Of a stretch of DNA of 22,776 nt, positions 8,829 to 18,350 are shown one piece after another (positions within the stretch are counted from its first letter, which is position 1; every line of letters begins with the position of its first letter). Both the position numbers and the translations under genes were made by a program. The DNA comes from Carex sylvatica. Taxonomy: Eukaryota; Streptophyta; Magnoliopsida; Poales; Cyperaceae. Where the stretch lies: positions 1-22,776 of the forward strand of contig CAXKVR010000637.1 in assembly GCA_964058845.1 (NCBI GenBank), read 5' to 3'. The notes under the pieces were generated by a model. That model was not told the origin of the DNA. It did not search any database and saw only the letters and a program-made list of their open reading frames with translations.

Positions 8829-10926
8829 TTAATTCACACTTTGAGGAATACATGCTCTATAGCATGCCAATCTCTGTAATTCTAAGAAGTGTTCTCTCTC
8901 CTTGCTAGCCGAGTATTCGTCGCATGATAACCCGTCATGCCAAGGCACCCCGCAATGCACACAAAACGGGCGGTTGCATTGCCGGCACTTTGACATTGTC
9001 GATTCGGGAATCTCCTTTTTCTTGATAGCACACCGGCAAGTTATACCCAACAAGACGCATCGTCGTTTCATCATGGACTTGTTGCCATGGTGATTCGCTT
9101 CATCCATGATCAATGCGGTGCAATCTTTAAACGGGCACTTAATCTTGTTTGATCCAATTATTGATTCACTCATTAAAATGCCCCATTGATCAAATATTTT
9201 GGGTTCGAGAATTTTTCGGCATATTTCGGGTTCGAAAACCCCTTCTTTGCATGTCGGGTCGGGGCAATGAATTTGTACAAGACCTTCTGTTATCTTTATC
9301 AGGAGGTGTTGTGTCACACATTCTATGCAGAATGTATGGGTACAAGGATTAATATTGAAGCCATTGGAATTAGGTAAATATTTCATGCAAATTTTGCAAT
9401 AGAACACATCGCTTGTAGGTACAATTTTGGCAACTTGTTGATATTCTGTTTGAGTTTATAAAAAGAAGAAAAAAAATGGTAGTTAGATAAGTTGATCATA
9501 TTTTCATGGGATTAGTATTTCAAACTATGTACAAGTAATAAGTTAAGTGTATTAATCTATTGAAAGTTTTGCTCTCTTTCTATATTGGAAGAGGAGGGTT
9601 CCAATGTGAGGAGTCTTTCATACCTCATCATACCTCATATTTTATATCTTTGTTTACAAAGTTTAAATTATCGATCCGAACCATTCAACATGATATATTT
9701 ATATTAAAATATAGTTAGGAATGAAATTTTATAATTTTTGAAATTTTTTTACTATTTTTTAAGATGAATAAAAAATCATTATTTTTTGAAAGGTTCAAAA
9801 ACAGCGTTTTTATACCTATCTTAAAAAATAGTAAAATAATTTCAAAACATATAAAATTTTATCTCCATGCATATTTTAGTATAAATATTATGTTTAACGG
9901 TTTAGATTGACAATTTAAACTTTGAAAATGAAGATATAGAATATGAGGTATGATAATGTATGAAAAAGATGAGGTATTGGAACATTTAGCCTTCCACGGA
10001 CAATATACAATAATTGGGTTCAGAATTCACCAAAACAATATTTTTTTTTTTTAAAAAAACAAAGGAAAAGATATAACCATATAATATTTTAAAAAATAAT
10101 ACAGTTGTTTGATCTTCATAATAGTTAAAACATATGATGTTGTGTTCTTGAGATAGTTTTCTTTTCAATTATTTAATTCTAATATCACATATTCAACAAT
10201 ATATAATTGAATGTATTAGCCAGGAAAAGTAAAAAAATTAAAATCATATCATATAAGAACCTTGATTTGTCGCCTGTAAACCGTTCCTATATCGCTTTAC
10301 TGCTATGCGCCATTGAGAGTAAACACTCAATCGAAGATTGGCTTTGCATTTTTCGGGCTCGAGCAACTCGCTGCAGCTGTCTTGTGGGCATTTCAGCGAG
10401 ACCGCAATGCCGCTCTGGAGCTCTGTTTGCACATATTGACTGAAACATTCTCTACAGAATGTGTGTGAACAACTGATCTTTCTACCATTGTTCTTCTGAC
10501 AAATTTTACAAGGGTTGCTTTTGTCTGTAATCAATTTTATGAATATTTGTTAACATCATTTTTCCATAGATATTATTACTAAAGTATCAAAATCTACAAA
10601 TTCTATGAAACTATATATAATTTCTCAGTATATTTGCCTGTACTTGCTGACAACTCAGGCTCGAAGTTTTTGCTTCCCGGTGCCAAGCACCACTTATTGT
10701 ACACAGTGGACCAAACGATCGTCTTGCAAATATTCGGGTCGAGCAACTCTTCACAGCCATCACTCAGGCACTTAAGCGTTACCACACCTTGCTTCAACTC
10801 GGCTTGCATGTACTCGCTCAAACACTTGCTACAGAATAAGTGCGCGCAACTGATCCTCGTACCAGAATTGTTACGACAAATTTCACACTGTTGAATCGAG
10901 CCGGGTGATATCGGAGTAACAACCAT
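8829..10926 (-). CDS. RING1-RING1-RING1-IBR protein, RBR-like without RING2 (three exons)
   Basis: Rebuilt exons: 10926-10644, 10524-10261 and 9445-8829, joined by introns of 119 and 815 nt (CAA|GTACAG...TTACAG and AAG|GTTCTT...AAACAG). Both introns are phase 1 and the frame stays open for 387 residues. Three RBR-type RING1 modules are visible: C14/C17/C27/H29/C32/C35/C53/C58, C100/C103/C113/H115/C118/C121/C140/C145, and C199/C202/C217/H219/C222/C225/C243/C248. Each is followed by the family's L-x-P...C...W segment. An IBR domain follows (C286, C291, C336, C339, C344, C347, H352, C357) with a spacer about 25 residues longer than usual between C291 and C336. Canonical RBR E3 ligases are RING1-IBR-RING2 with the catalytic Cys in RING2; here the protein ends 30 residues after the IBR. 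Neither downstream RING has an in-frame ATG before it, which favours splicing into one product. The start is AAAAATGG at 10926. Unspliced intron 1 would give a 107-residue single-RING protein. A pseudogene or three partial genes remain possible. Confidence 0.68.
9591..9994. mobile_element. Foldback MITE inside intron 2 of the RING/IBR gene
   Basis: Arms of about 190 bp pair in inverted orientation: GTTCCAATGTGAGGAGTC against GTTCCAATACCTCATC, CATACCTCATATTTTATATC against CATACCTCATATTCTATATC, and TTACTATTTTTTAAGAT in both. The left end GAGGAGGGTTCCAATG resembles the terminus at 19871. I could not find a clean target duplication, so the outer limits are approximate. Its core is shared with the elements at 7085, 19507 and 20870. 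Confidence 0.75.
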
Positions 10927-12794
10927 TTTTCTTTCTTTCTGTTGAATTTGGTTTGAGAGTTAAGTGTACAGGAAGAAAAGCTATGAATTTTTGAATTCAA
11001 CAAAAGAAAGGAAGAAAAGATGCTTCAGACTTGAAGGGGATGTAGATTGAACATATTTATTGTGAAATATAAAAATGTTAATCTTATTTTAAAAAAATAT
11101 GTCAAAGAAAGAATACAAATAAGTCTTGATTGAAACCTTGAGACTTTCATTAGTATTTTTTTTATACCATGTCTCTGCTTTCTTTAATGCTTTCAAATTA
11201 ATGTCAAAGGGGATAAGTGTCTAGATCTCCACGCAATGTATATTTTTTCTTTAAAATTGAAATGGAAAAAAGAACCATAGAAATTAATTTGTACAAAAGT
11301 AAAAATCCAGGGGTTCAATGGAGAAATCTTGCACGGAAACAGAGGTCAAAGCCTAATCCAGAATATGACAAAATGATTAAAAAAAATTTCCTGCAAATAT
11401 ATAATATACATAAAAAGAAACAATATCCAAATGTTTACAAAAATAAAATTATTAATTTTACAATTACATACTAAGTGCCACTGATTTGCTTTAATGCTTT
11501 AAAAAAAAAAAACACACCTAAAGGTTAAAAAAAATAGCTAGACTGTTATTAATTTGAAATAATTTGTAGTTAGCATGATTTGTTACTTTTATCTATCAAA
11601 AGGCAGCTAATATTATTTTTAAATCCACATATTCCGTGGAAAATATTTTTGTGTGTGGTAATATTTAAATACAAGTTGTTATGACTTATATTTTGTTATA
11701 ACTAATAAAATATTAAATATTCAAGATTGTAATTTGTGTGACATTATTCAGATTTATTTTCGTTATGCGTTGAATTAAATTATTAAAAGTGGCTGTCTTC
11801 ATTTCAACTCTGGTGACTCAACCCCAAAAAATATTAAGTCAATTAATTTCTTATTTTGTCAATTTTTTTTTGAAGTTGACTAATAATAAATTAATTTCTG
11901 ATCAATAGAGTGACTTCAAAATCAATAGAGTGACTTCAAAAAAAAATTCTTTTAAAATGTTGAGAGTGTATATTCCATATCTTATACATTTTGTACTTCA
12001 AAAGTCACAAGAATGTTATTTTTTTTTATTGTCTTATTACTTCCGTGTCATATGTTAATTGTAAAATATATCCAGATATATAGTTTTAGTTTTATTAATT
12101 TGTTCGTCTTTCATACTTTAAAGTTTTATTATATGTTAATTTATCAATAAAATATCATATACTTTGGTACCACTTGTAAAATAACTGATTTTAACGATTT
12201 AAATTTATCATTTGAAGTCTATATAATTAGTTTAATAATAATATTTATTAATTTTGTTGTGATTGATAATTAATGATATAGTATATCAAGACATGACATA
12301 TATTGCGTTTATTGCGTGTTTGATATATACAGGGAACTGATGGGCACCTGATGGCTATCGGATAAAATTCGGTCAATGCTCGGTTAGAACCGTTCGATTC
12401 GCTTCAACATTTTGTGCAGAAAGCTTTAGGATTCGTGCTAATCAAGTGCAAATGCATCTCAACGCAAATCAAAGGGTTCATATGAATATTATTTAAGAAA
12501 AAGCAGAGAATAAATAGAGAATTGAGAATAAATAAAATAAATGTTTGTTGGGCTCAACAGGTAATATATTATTTGTTCTCCTAAATGCCAAGTAGACCCC
12601 AAAAAGAAGAACTTGCTAACAAAAGAAAAAAATATTTACAACAAAAAAGGGGGCCTTTTTTCTGATTCCTTAATTTGTGTTGCCATTTAATATTGGGCTA
12701 ACTTTAAATTGGGCCAAGTGAAATGGGCCGGATTGTATTTGCATCTCTGTTTTAACCTAAATGTACCTTTAGTTTTAATTCATATCCTCTGCAT
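10927..12794. other. Long AT-rich intergenic stretch
   Basis: The first about 200 bp should hold the promoter and 5' leader of the minus-strand RING/IBR gene; an AT-rich TATA-like zone lies near 11050-11080. Further on I see no gene. Small features: the 20-bp tandem repeat at 11901-11940; a segment at 12340-12480 with GATTCGTGCTAATCAAGTGC text typical of repeats here; and four TGGGCC/TGGGCT words between about 12548 and 12732 that look like a plant promoter cluster without an identifiable gene. Confidence 0.4.
11901..11940. repeat. Perfect 20-bp tandem repeat, two copies
   Basis: ATCAATAGAGTGACTTCAAA occurs twice back to back (11901-11920 and 11921-11940). A recent slippage-type duplication; no function suggested. 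Confidence 0.9.
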
Positions 12795-12960
12795 TAACTC
12801 AAAAAAGAATTTTTTGAGTTAATGAGCCTCAACTGTCTGATCTGTTTTAAGATTCGTACAAATTAGATCTGCACTAATATTAAAGACCCTCTAAGTTATA
12901 AGTAGCAGTTGGATTGGCTCCGTTTAAAATCTGACGGTTGAGATTCATTAACTCAAAATA
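12795..12960. repeat. Small foldback element with a perfect terminal hairpin
   Basis: TTAACTCAAAAAA pairs perfectly with TTTTTTGAGTTAA across a three-base gap near 12794-12822. A longer inverted pair (TTTTGAGTTAATGA, CTCAAC and GTC on the left; the same read from the right near 12930-12958) bounds about 150 bp. CATTAACTCAAAA is also directly repeated at both sides. It looks like a small MITE, but I could not assign a superfamily. Confidence 0.5.
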
Positions 12961-13254
12961 TTACATTCCTTTAGTTTATGGAATGAAGTTTTCTGATTTT
13001 TTTTTATTTTAAAAGCATAAACCTGTTTTTTCTGATCCAATTGTTGATTTTCGTTGATATTTGTGCATATAAGAATTTAATGGCTGAATGAGGAAAAGCA
13101 GCTAAAATCAGCAAATTTTCTTCCTCATTGGTTCCTCTATTAGAGATCAAGTGTGCACTCTGATTTAATATGTATGATTTAATTTGGTTCCTCTTTTTTC
13201 TTAGAAGTTGATCGAAATCTGTTTGTTTTGTTTTGAAATTTGCACATTACAGAT

Positions 13255-13600
13255 CTTAATGCGAATTGGACGGCTAATGTCAGATATTAGATAAATTTTA
13301 GTCTGATGTTCATCGAAAGCCCTCCTCTAAAAAGACAGGTTTTCAGATTGCAAGTATTATTTTTATGTTGTTACCGATTTGCGTGAAAAATGAATCTCGA
13401 AGCGGATTGGACGGCTTAGATCGGGCATTGGACTAATTTTGGCCGAATGCTGCTCTCCAAACAATTTTTTTTTTTTTAGATTACAAGTATTATTTTTTAT
13501 GCAGTTGAAACGCCTACAAAAACTCAGAAACGGATTGTGTCCGACGTCTATCGAACTTAAATTTGAGTCGGATGGGTTGCCCCTCTCTCTCTTTATATAG
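13255..13600. repeat. Three degenerate tandem units of about 130-140 bp
   Basis: GCGAATTGGACGGCTAA (about 13261), GCGGATTGGACGGCTTA (about 13402) and CGGATTGTGTCCGACG (about 13531) head units that each continue into a similar GAT...TTTTAGTC/TTTGGCC/TTGAGTC segment. The first two are followed by CAAGTATTATTTTTATG-like text. A decayed tandem array; no coding evidence. Confidence 0.55.
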
Positions 13601-13820
13601 CTAATACAATGCATATGAAAATTCAAAAATCAATTTGGTTGTTTCAAAAAAGTTACAAATAACAAAACTTGATTTTTTTTCTTTTGTTCTAATAATTACC
13701 ATTTATGGTACTTTTATAAAAATAACTGTGTTAGTTGCAAACTTAATTATGACACAATAGCTGTAGTTAACTAAATTCGAAGTTAACTACATTCGAAGCG
13801 ATATATTGCTGAGGCAATAG

Positions 13821-14024
13821 GGATTCAAATCTGTTTCTTTTCTCAAGAAAAGGAGCATCCTTCTATTAAAATCGATCAAATAGCTCTAATTACATCTAAT
13901 TCATTTTAATAGATTATATTAATATACATAAAAAAAATTAAAACCGTTTGATCGACTTTTAACGGTTCAGATTAAAGAATAAAAAGGTACTCCTTTTCTC
14001 AAGGAAAGGAGCAGATTGGAATCC
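13821..14024. mobile_element. Mutator-like MITE (204 bp) with 10-bp target duplication
   Basis: Inverted ends of about 44 bp: GGATTCAAATCTG then CTCAAGAAAAGGAGCA on the left, and GGATTCCAATCTG then CTTGAGAAAAGGAGTA read from the right. The direct repeat GAGGCAATAG flanks both sides (13811-13820 and 14025-14034). The 9-10 bp duplication suggests the Mutator superfamily. Non-coding. Confidence 0.8.
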
Positions 14025-14034
14025 GAGGCAATAG

Positions 14035-14498
14035 TTTCAAGTGAAAACAGTACCATACGTCTAAGTCTTATTTAATATTGTGTTGTGGTTCTTTTAATAT
14101 TTTTGTTATGAGTCAATTGTTGTAAACTATTCTTCGTTTAATGAAATTTAGCAGCCTCTGCTGGAATCTTTAAAAAAAAAAAAAAAAAAAATTTGAAGCA
14201 AATACATAGTGACAAATGAATTTTTCGAATTCAGTTCAGTGATGTTAAAAATTTGTGATTTGAAAATAATTCGAGTATAATTCGGGAATGATTCAGAATT
14301 ATTCAGACCAGAGATCTCAGTCCTGCAAGAGAGCGAAAAAAATGTTCTAAAAAAAATTCGGAAAAAATTCGTAAAATTCACGAATTATTAGGGTTTAATT
14401 CGGTCAAAGTTTGGTCAACCGAATAATTCGGTATTACAAAAAAAATGAATTATTCATATTTAATTTGTAAATCTTGTAACTATCAGCGAACAATAGGG
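14035..14498. other. AT-rich stretch with A19 run and AATTCGG-rich segment
   Basis: An A-run lies near 14172-14190. From about 14220 to 14440 there is degenerate repetition of AATTATTC and AATTCGG words, ending in a TTCGGTCAA...GGTCAACCGAAT inverted pair. This looks like the remains of a repeat. No gene seen. Confidence 0.4.
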
Positions 14499-15010
14499 GT
14501 GTAAACGAGCTGGCTCGGGCCGAGCTGAGCCTTAGCTCAGCTCGTTTATTTTGGCTCGAGCTTGGACCGAGCGAGCTGGACCTAGGTCACCCGAGCCAAA
14601 AACCCTTGGCTCGCTCGTGACAAGCCAGCCCGAGCTAGCTCGCGAGCTGACGAGCTGGCTCGCTGGGCTTTATTGGGCTGTTATTATACAAATTCAAAAA
14701 TATAAAAATAAGAAAATTCATTCAAAAAATTTAAAAAATCGTCCTGTAGACACATCTTCAAGCAACTGAAACCCATATTATTTTTTTCCATACCAAAAAT
14801 ACATCAATTTTGCATAATTGTGCCTTTGAAAATGGGACTGGACTTAAAATTATACGGAGCTAAACCCTAAATCTAAATTAACTTAACGAGCCGAGCTGGC
14901 CCGATCCGAGCTGATTCCTGACTCAGCTCATTTATTTTAACTCGAGCCTGAACCGAACTGGCTCGTTAACAGCTCGATCCACTACCGAGCGAGTTAGAGG
15001 TGAGCCACGA
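14499..15010. repeat. GAGCT/GAGCC-rich dispersed repeat, hAT-MITE-like
   Basis: It starts TAGGGGTGTAAACGAGC, an end type common to plant hAT-like MITEs. About 90 bp at 14507-14600 recurs in direct orientation at about 14886-14990 (GCTCAGCTCGTTTATTTT...CTCGAGC against ACTCAGCTCATTTATTTT...CTCGAGC). The high GAGC content stands out in this AT-rich region. No matching right inverted end or target duplication was found, so it is probably truncated or rearranged. Confidence 0.55.
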
Positions 15011-15845
15011 GCCGCCACAAGTTCCATTATTTTTCTTTTGTAAAATCGACACAATCAGTGTGAAATAATGCACCAAATATAATTGATTTATCTATGTATG
15101 TATGGTTTGTGGCGCGTATTTGACTGAAGCACCAAATCCTTCACAAATTTAGTATTGCCAGTCATTCATTTATTTTGAATCTCTTTTTTATTTCTCAATT
15201 TGAATTTTGAACAACCCATTATAACCTAGTGGCACAAAAGAGGTTGGACAAATTTCTGGTAAAAAGTATTTAGGCAGATGTCACTGGTATCCTTATCAAA
15301 ATGGACATCGCCAGTTTAGCTATAAACAGAGATAATACAAACGACAATGTAAATTATTTACCAATAATTCTTCACCAAATATTTGACATGGAATTGTTAA
15401 AACTACAAATTAAAGTAATAGATTGCAGAAAATAATACCAAGAATTAAATAGCAATAATGAAAACCTGTTTTTTGAACAAATTTGTAGTTCTTTAGGAAG
15501 GAGAAAAATTTGTGTAGCCAATTATACAGCGGTGTTAAATGTTTAAGAACCGTATTAGTTATGCGATTTTATTTTAACAAATTTCTTAAAAGAACTAGAG
15601 GAGTAAATCATAATTATTTTTTTTGTCAACTTTAGTTCTTTTAAAAATATTTATTATTTTTTTAGAATAAAAATTATGAAATATAATTGTCATCTCAATT
15701 TGCATTTTGAACAAATTATCTCAAAAAAAAAAAATCTCATTCTTTGTTCGTCTAGCCAAACAAGATATGTTAATTTGTATCCTTATCAAGGACATCTCCA
15801 GTTATTTTACAAACAGAGATAATACAAACAACAATATTATTTACC

Positions 15846-16257
15846 GAGTAAAACTAGGGTGTTCTTAAGCCCACCAAAGTATTTGATGAGCTTAACTCCA
15901 AAATCTATCAAATTCGTTTCAAATAACGAATCCTAACCGTTGAAATCCGTCTACTTTACGAGTGATGAGTCTACATGTGAAAATTTTAAACATTCGAATT
16001 AATTTAGTATAAAGTCAAGCGGTCAAAAAAGTTCAAAAAATGAATACACTCAAATAAATTTATTAACCTTCTAATTTTGACCGATTGACTTTATACTAAA
16101 CTAATTCGAATGTTTAAAAATTTCACATGTAGGCGCATCACATGTAAGATAGGCGGATTCCAACAGTTCGAATTCGTCATTTGAAATCGATTTCATAGAT
16201 TTTGGAGTTAAGCTCACGAAACACTTTGGTGAGCTTAAGTACACCCTAGTTCTACTC
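15846..16257. mobile_element. Mutator-like MITE (412 bp), long inverted arms, 9-bp target duplication
   Basis: Arms of about 190 bp: GAGTAAAACTAGGGTGTTCT on the left against GAGTAGAACTAGGGTGTACT read from the right, continuing through the AACTCCAAAATCTAT and TTTAGTATAAAGTCAA blocks. A perfect 9-bp repeat TTATTTACC flanks it (15837-15845 and 16258-16266). Units 1 and 3 of the surrounding array show the uninterrupted site, with a single TTATTTACC or TTATGTACC followed by CAAT-like sequence. Non-coding. Confidence 0.85.
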
Positions 16258-17274
16258 TTATTTACCAATCAATTCTCACCAAAAATTTAACATGATCGAT
16301 GTTACAATGTACAAAATTAAAATGTTAGATTGCAGAAAATAACTCAAAAGAAATTAAAAAAAAAAGTTCTCCTTGAAGGGAAACCTTTTTTTGTCCAACT
16401 TCAAGAGGAATCTCATATCAATATTGTACAAAAATATTTAAAAAAAAAAAAAAAACTATATATTGTTATGATGTTTCCTAGCGAATTTCAAAAGGAACTG
16501 CAGAGCTCAGGTGATATCTTTTATGAGATCAAATTTTTTTTTTGTCAACTTTGTAGACTGTAGTTCTTTAAAAAATAATTTTTTTTGAAATATAATTGGC
16601 ATCTCAATTTGCATTTTGAATAAACCATGAATCCATAAACTAGCGAGTGGCACTAAAAAAGTTGTACAAATTTCTGGTAAGAAAAATATCATTTTTTGTC
16701 CGTCTTGTCAAACTGAATATATGTAACTTGTATTTTTTTTTTCAGCAATAATATCTCAAATTTTGTCACAAAAAGAGATAATACAAACGACAATATTATG
16801 TACCAATTAATTCTCACCAAACATTTGATATGAAGTTGTTAGAATGTAAAGTGTTAGATTGTAGAAAATAACTGAATATTTTTTTTGATCAACTCTGCAG
16901 TGATGTTAAATAGTGAAAAAATTAAAGATTTAAAAAGCGTTTATCGCATTAGGAAATGGTTAAAAAAATGACGCTATGTTCATATTGCATCGCTATAGTA
17001 TGTTATCTTTCACAGTCCGAAAATATTATAGCAGTGTTATTTAGAACTCTAAAAAAAAACACACACACTACTTCCACAATCACGAGAACAATTTTTGTCA
17101 GCAGCGATTGATATCAGCAACCAATGCAGTCATTGGTCATTAAAATTCTTTTATGCTATTGAAAAAATTAACTACTTTTTATAATAATTTTATTTAAAAT
17201 ATAATTGTCATTTCAATTCAGTTCTTTGAACAAACCAAAGTTGGACAAATAGCTGGTAAAAATATCTCAATTTT

Positions 17275-17843
17275 AAAAGAAAATTAGAAACAAGTACATA
17301 GCGAAAGAAGAAAAAAATAGAGTTAGAGTTTCTACCGTTTTGTCACTCACCGCCTCTATCTCGCCGCCCCTCGTCCCGCCTCCGCTTCGTTGCCTCTTCT
17401 CTCCTCTGCTGTCTCTTTTACTCATTCTCTTATCTGCCTTCGCTGCTTCCGTCGCTCGACCTCGAATCGCGATCCGAGGGTTTGAGTGTCGATCATCTCT
17501 CTCGGTGTTGATGTATAAATAAGGTACGTTTATGGTTAATGATGATGATGATGTGTTGATCTCTTTCTTCCTCCTCCTTTTCTGCTTCTTCTCTCTTCCT
17601 ATCTCCTTCTTCGATGTTTTTTCTTTTAATAATTCAGGCACAAACTTCATCTGAGCACAAAGACTCTTTTGAATACTCCTATCTAGATTTGATCAAGCAC
17701 TGATTTATTTGTCTATTTTGGTAAGGGGATTCAATTCTAATATTTTATGTACCGGTACAAATGTTATATGTATTAATATAAAATTATGTAATTGGTTTGT
17801 CGTGATTAATACAAATATTGCCTACGGTTTCCAATAAAAAAAG
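17275..17843 (+). mobile_element. Retroposed 569-bp transcript fragment with 15-bp target duplication and retained intron
   Basis: It is flanked by a perfect 15-bp direct repeat AAATATCTCAATTTT (17260-17274 and 17844-17858), interrupting unit 4 of the surrounding array. Unit 3 shows the empty site as GGTAAGAAAAATATCATTTT continuing into TTTGTCCG. The 3' end is A-rich after AATAAA (CCAATAAAAAAAG). The 5' part is pyrimidine- and CpG-rich like a plant 5' leader. A well-formed intron is retained at 17524-17637 (AAG|GTACGT ... TTTTAATAATTCAG). No long ATG frame is conserved. I infer copying of a partly unspliced RNA by LINE-type machinery. The parent gene is not recognised. Confidence 0.65.
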
Positions 17844-18010
17844 AAATATCTCAATTTTTTTGTCCGTTTGAGGCCAACTGGATACATGTCACAGTCACTT
17901 GTATCCATATGGATTTTTCCATGGACATCTCCAGTTTAGTTTCAAACCGAGATAACACAAAACGACAGTAATATTTATCAGTCAATTTTTCACCAAACAT
18001 TTTGACATAG

Positions 18011-18350
18011 ACTTGTTCTTTGTATTTTCTAGGTTTCTGTAGGGGTAGACTACTAGACTTGGACTCTCTCTCTCTCCAACCTGAACAAAACCAACAAATG
18101 GTCATGATCATAATTAGATTCTCAACTTAATTAAACAATTAATATGTAATTATAACAATATATTGAAAGTTGACGCGTGTCTTATTTCTTAATTAAGCAA
18201 CACTATTAAAATAAAATAGATCTGTCAGAATACTTAATCATACTTCCATCTCAATTAAGGAAAGATAATGAAAACAGACGCGTGGCATATTGCTAATTAA
18301 AATATACTTTATGGATTCCTTCATTCCAGAATTAGTTGATGGAGCTTGTA
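18011..18350. other. AT-rich stretch
   Basis: Nothing recognisable apart from a short (CT)n run near 18063-18077 and two similar segments containing GACGCGTG (about 18171 and 18278) that suggest a small duplication. No gene. Confidence 0.4.

Larger units (their letters stand above)
15180..18010. repeat. Degenerate tandem array, about four units of 0.5-0.6 kb
   Basis: Recurrent anchors in the same order: an AATTTGCATTTTGAACAA-like block, a GTTGGACAAATTTCTGGTAA block, a GACATCTCCAGTT block, AGAGATAATACAAACGACAA (about 15328, 15815, 16774 and, degenerate, 17947), a TTCTCACCAAACATTTGA block, and TTAGATTGCAGAAAATAAC. Removing the two later inserts, unit spacing is roughly 490, 540 and 590 bp. No coding frame is conserved. 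The origin is unknown: an old satellite-like array or tandem-duplicated non-coding sequence. Confidence 0.65.

Noticed and set aside
8829..9407. Last RING-IBR segment as an independent gene from 9407
   Set aside because: The apparent start is GTG; the first in-frame ATG lies after the first two RING Cys. An AAACAG acceptor at 9446 fits an exon.
10244..10534. Middle RING segment as an independent gene
   Set aside because: The frame opens at TTG with no ATG before the first RING Cys, while a TTACAG acceptor and AAG|GTTCTT donor join it in frame to its neighbours.
11217..11474. 85-residue plus-strand open frame
   Set aside because: Starts with GTG, in AT-rich repeat-like DNA; Lys/Asn/Ile-rich composition typical of chance frames.
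13363..13626. 87-residue minus-strand open frame
   Set aside because: Overlaps the degenerate repeat units; no domain or splice context.
14148..14381. 77-residue minus-strand open frame
   Set aside because: Phe-rich translation of an A-run and AATTCGG-rich repeat; not a gene.
17340..17522. Plus-strand open frame, Pro/Leu/Ser-rich
   Set aside because: It begins with TTG, not ATG, and lies in the CT-rich leader-like part of the insert; no homology recognised.
17273..17650. 125-residue minus-strand open frame (Lys/Arg-rich)
   Set aside because: It is the antisense of the pyrimidine-rich leader and retained intron of the retroposed fragment; no domain, low complexity.
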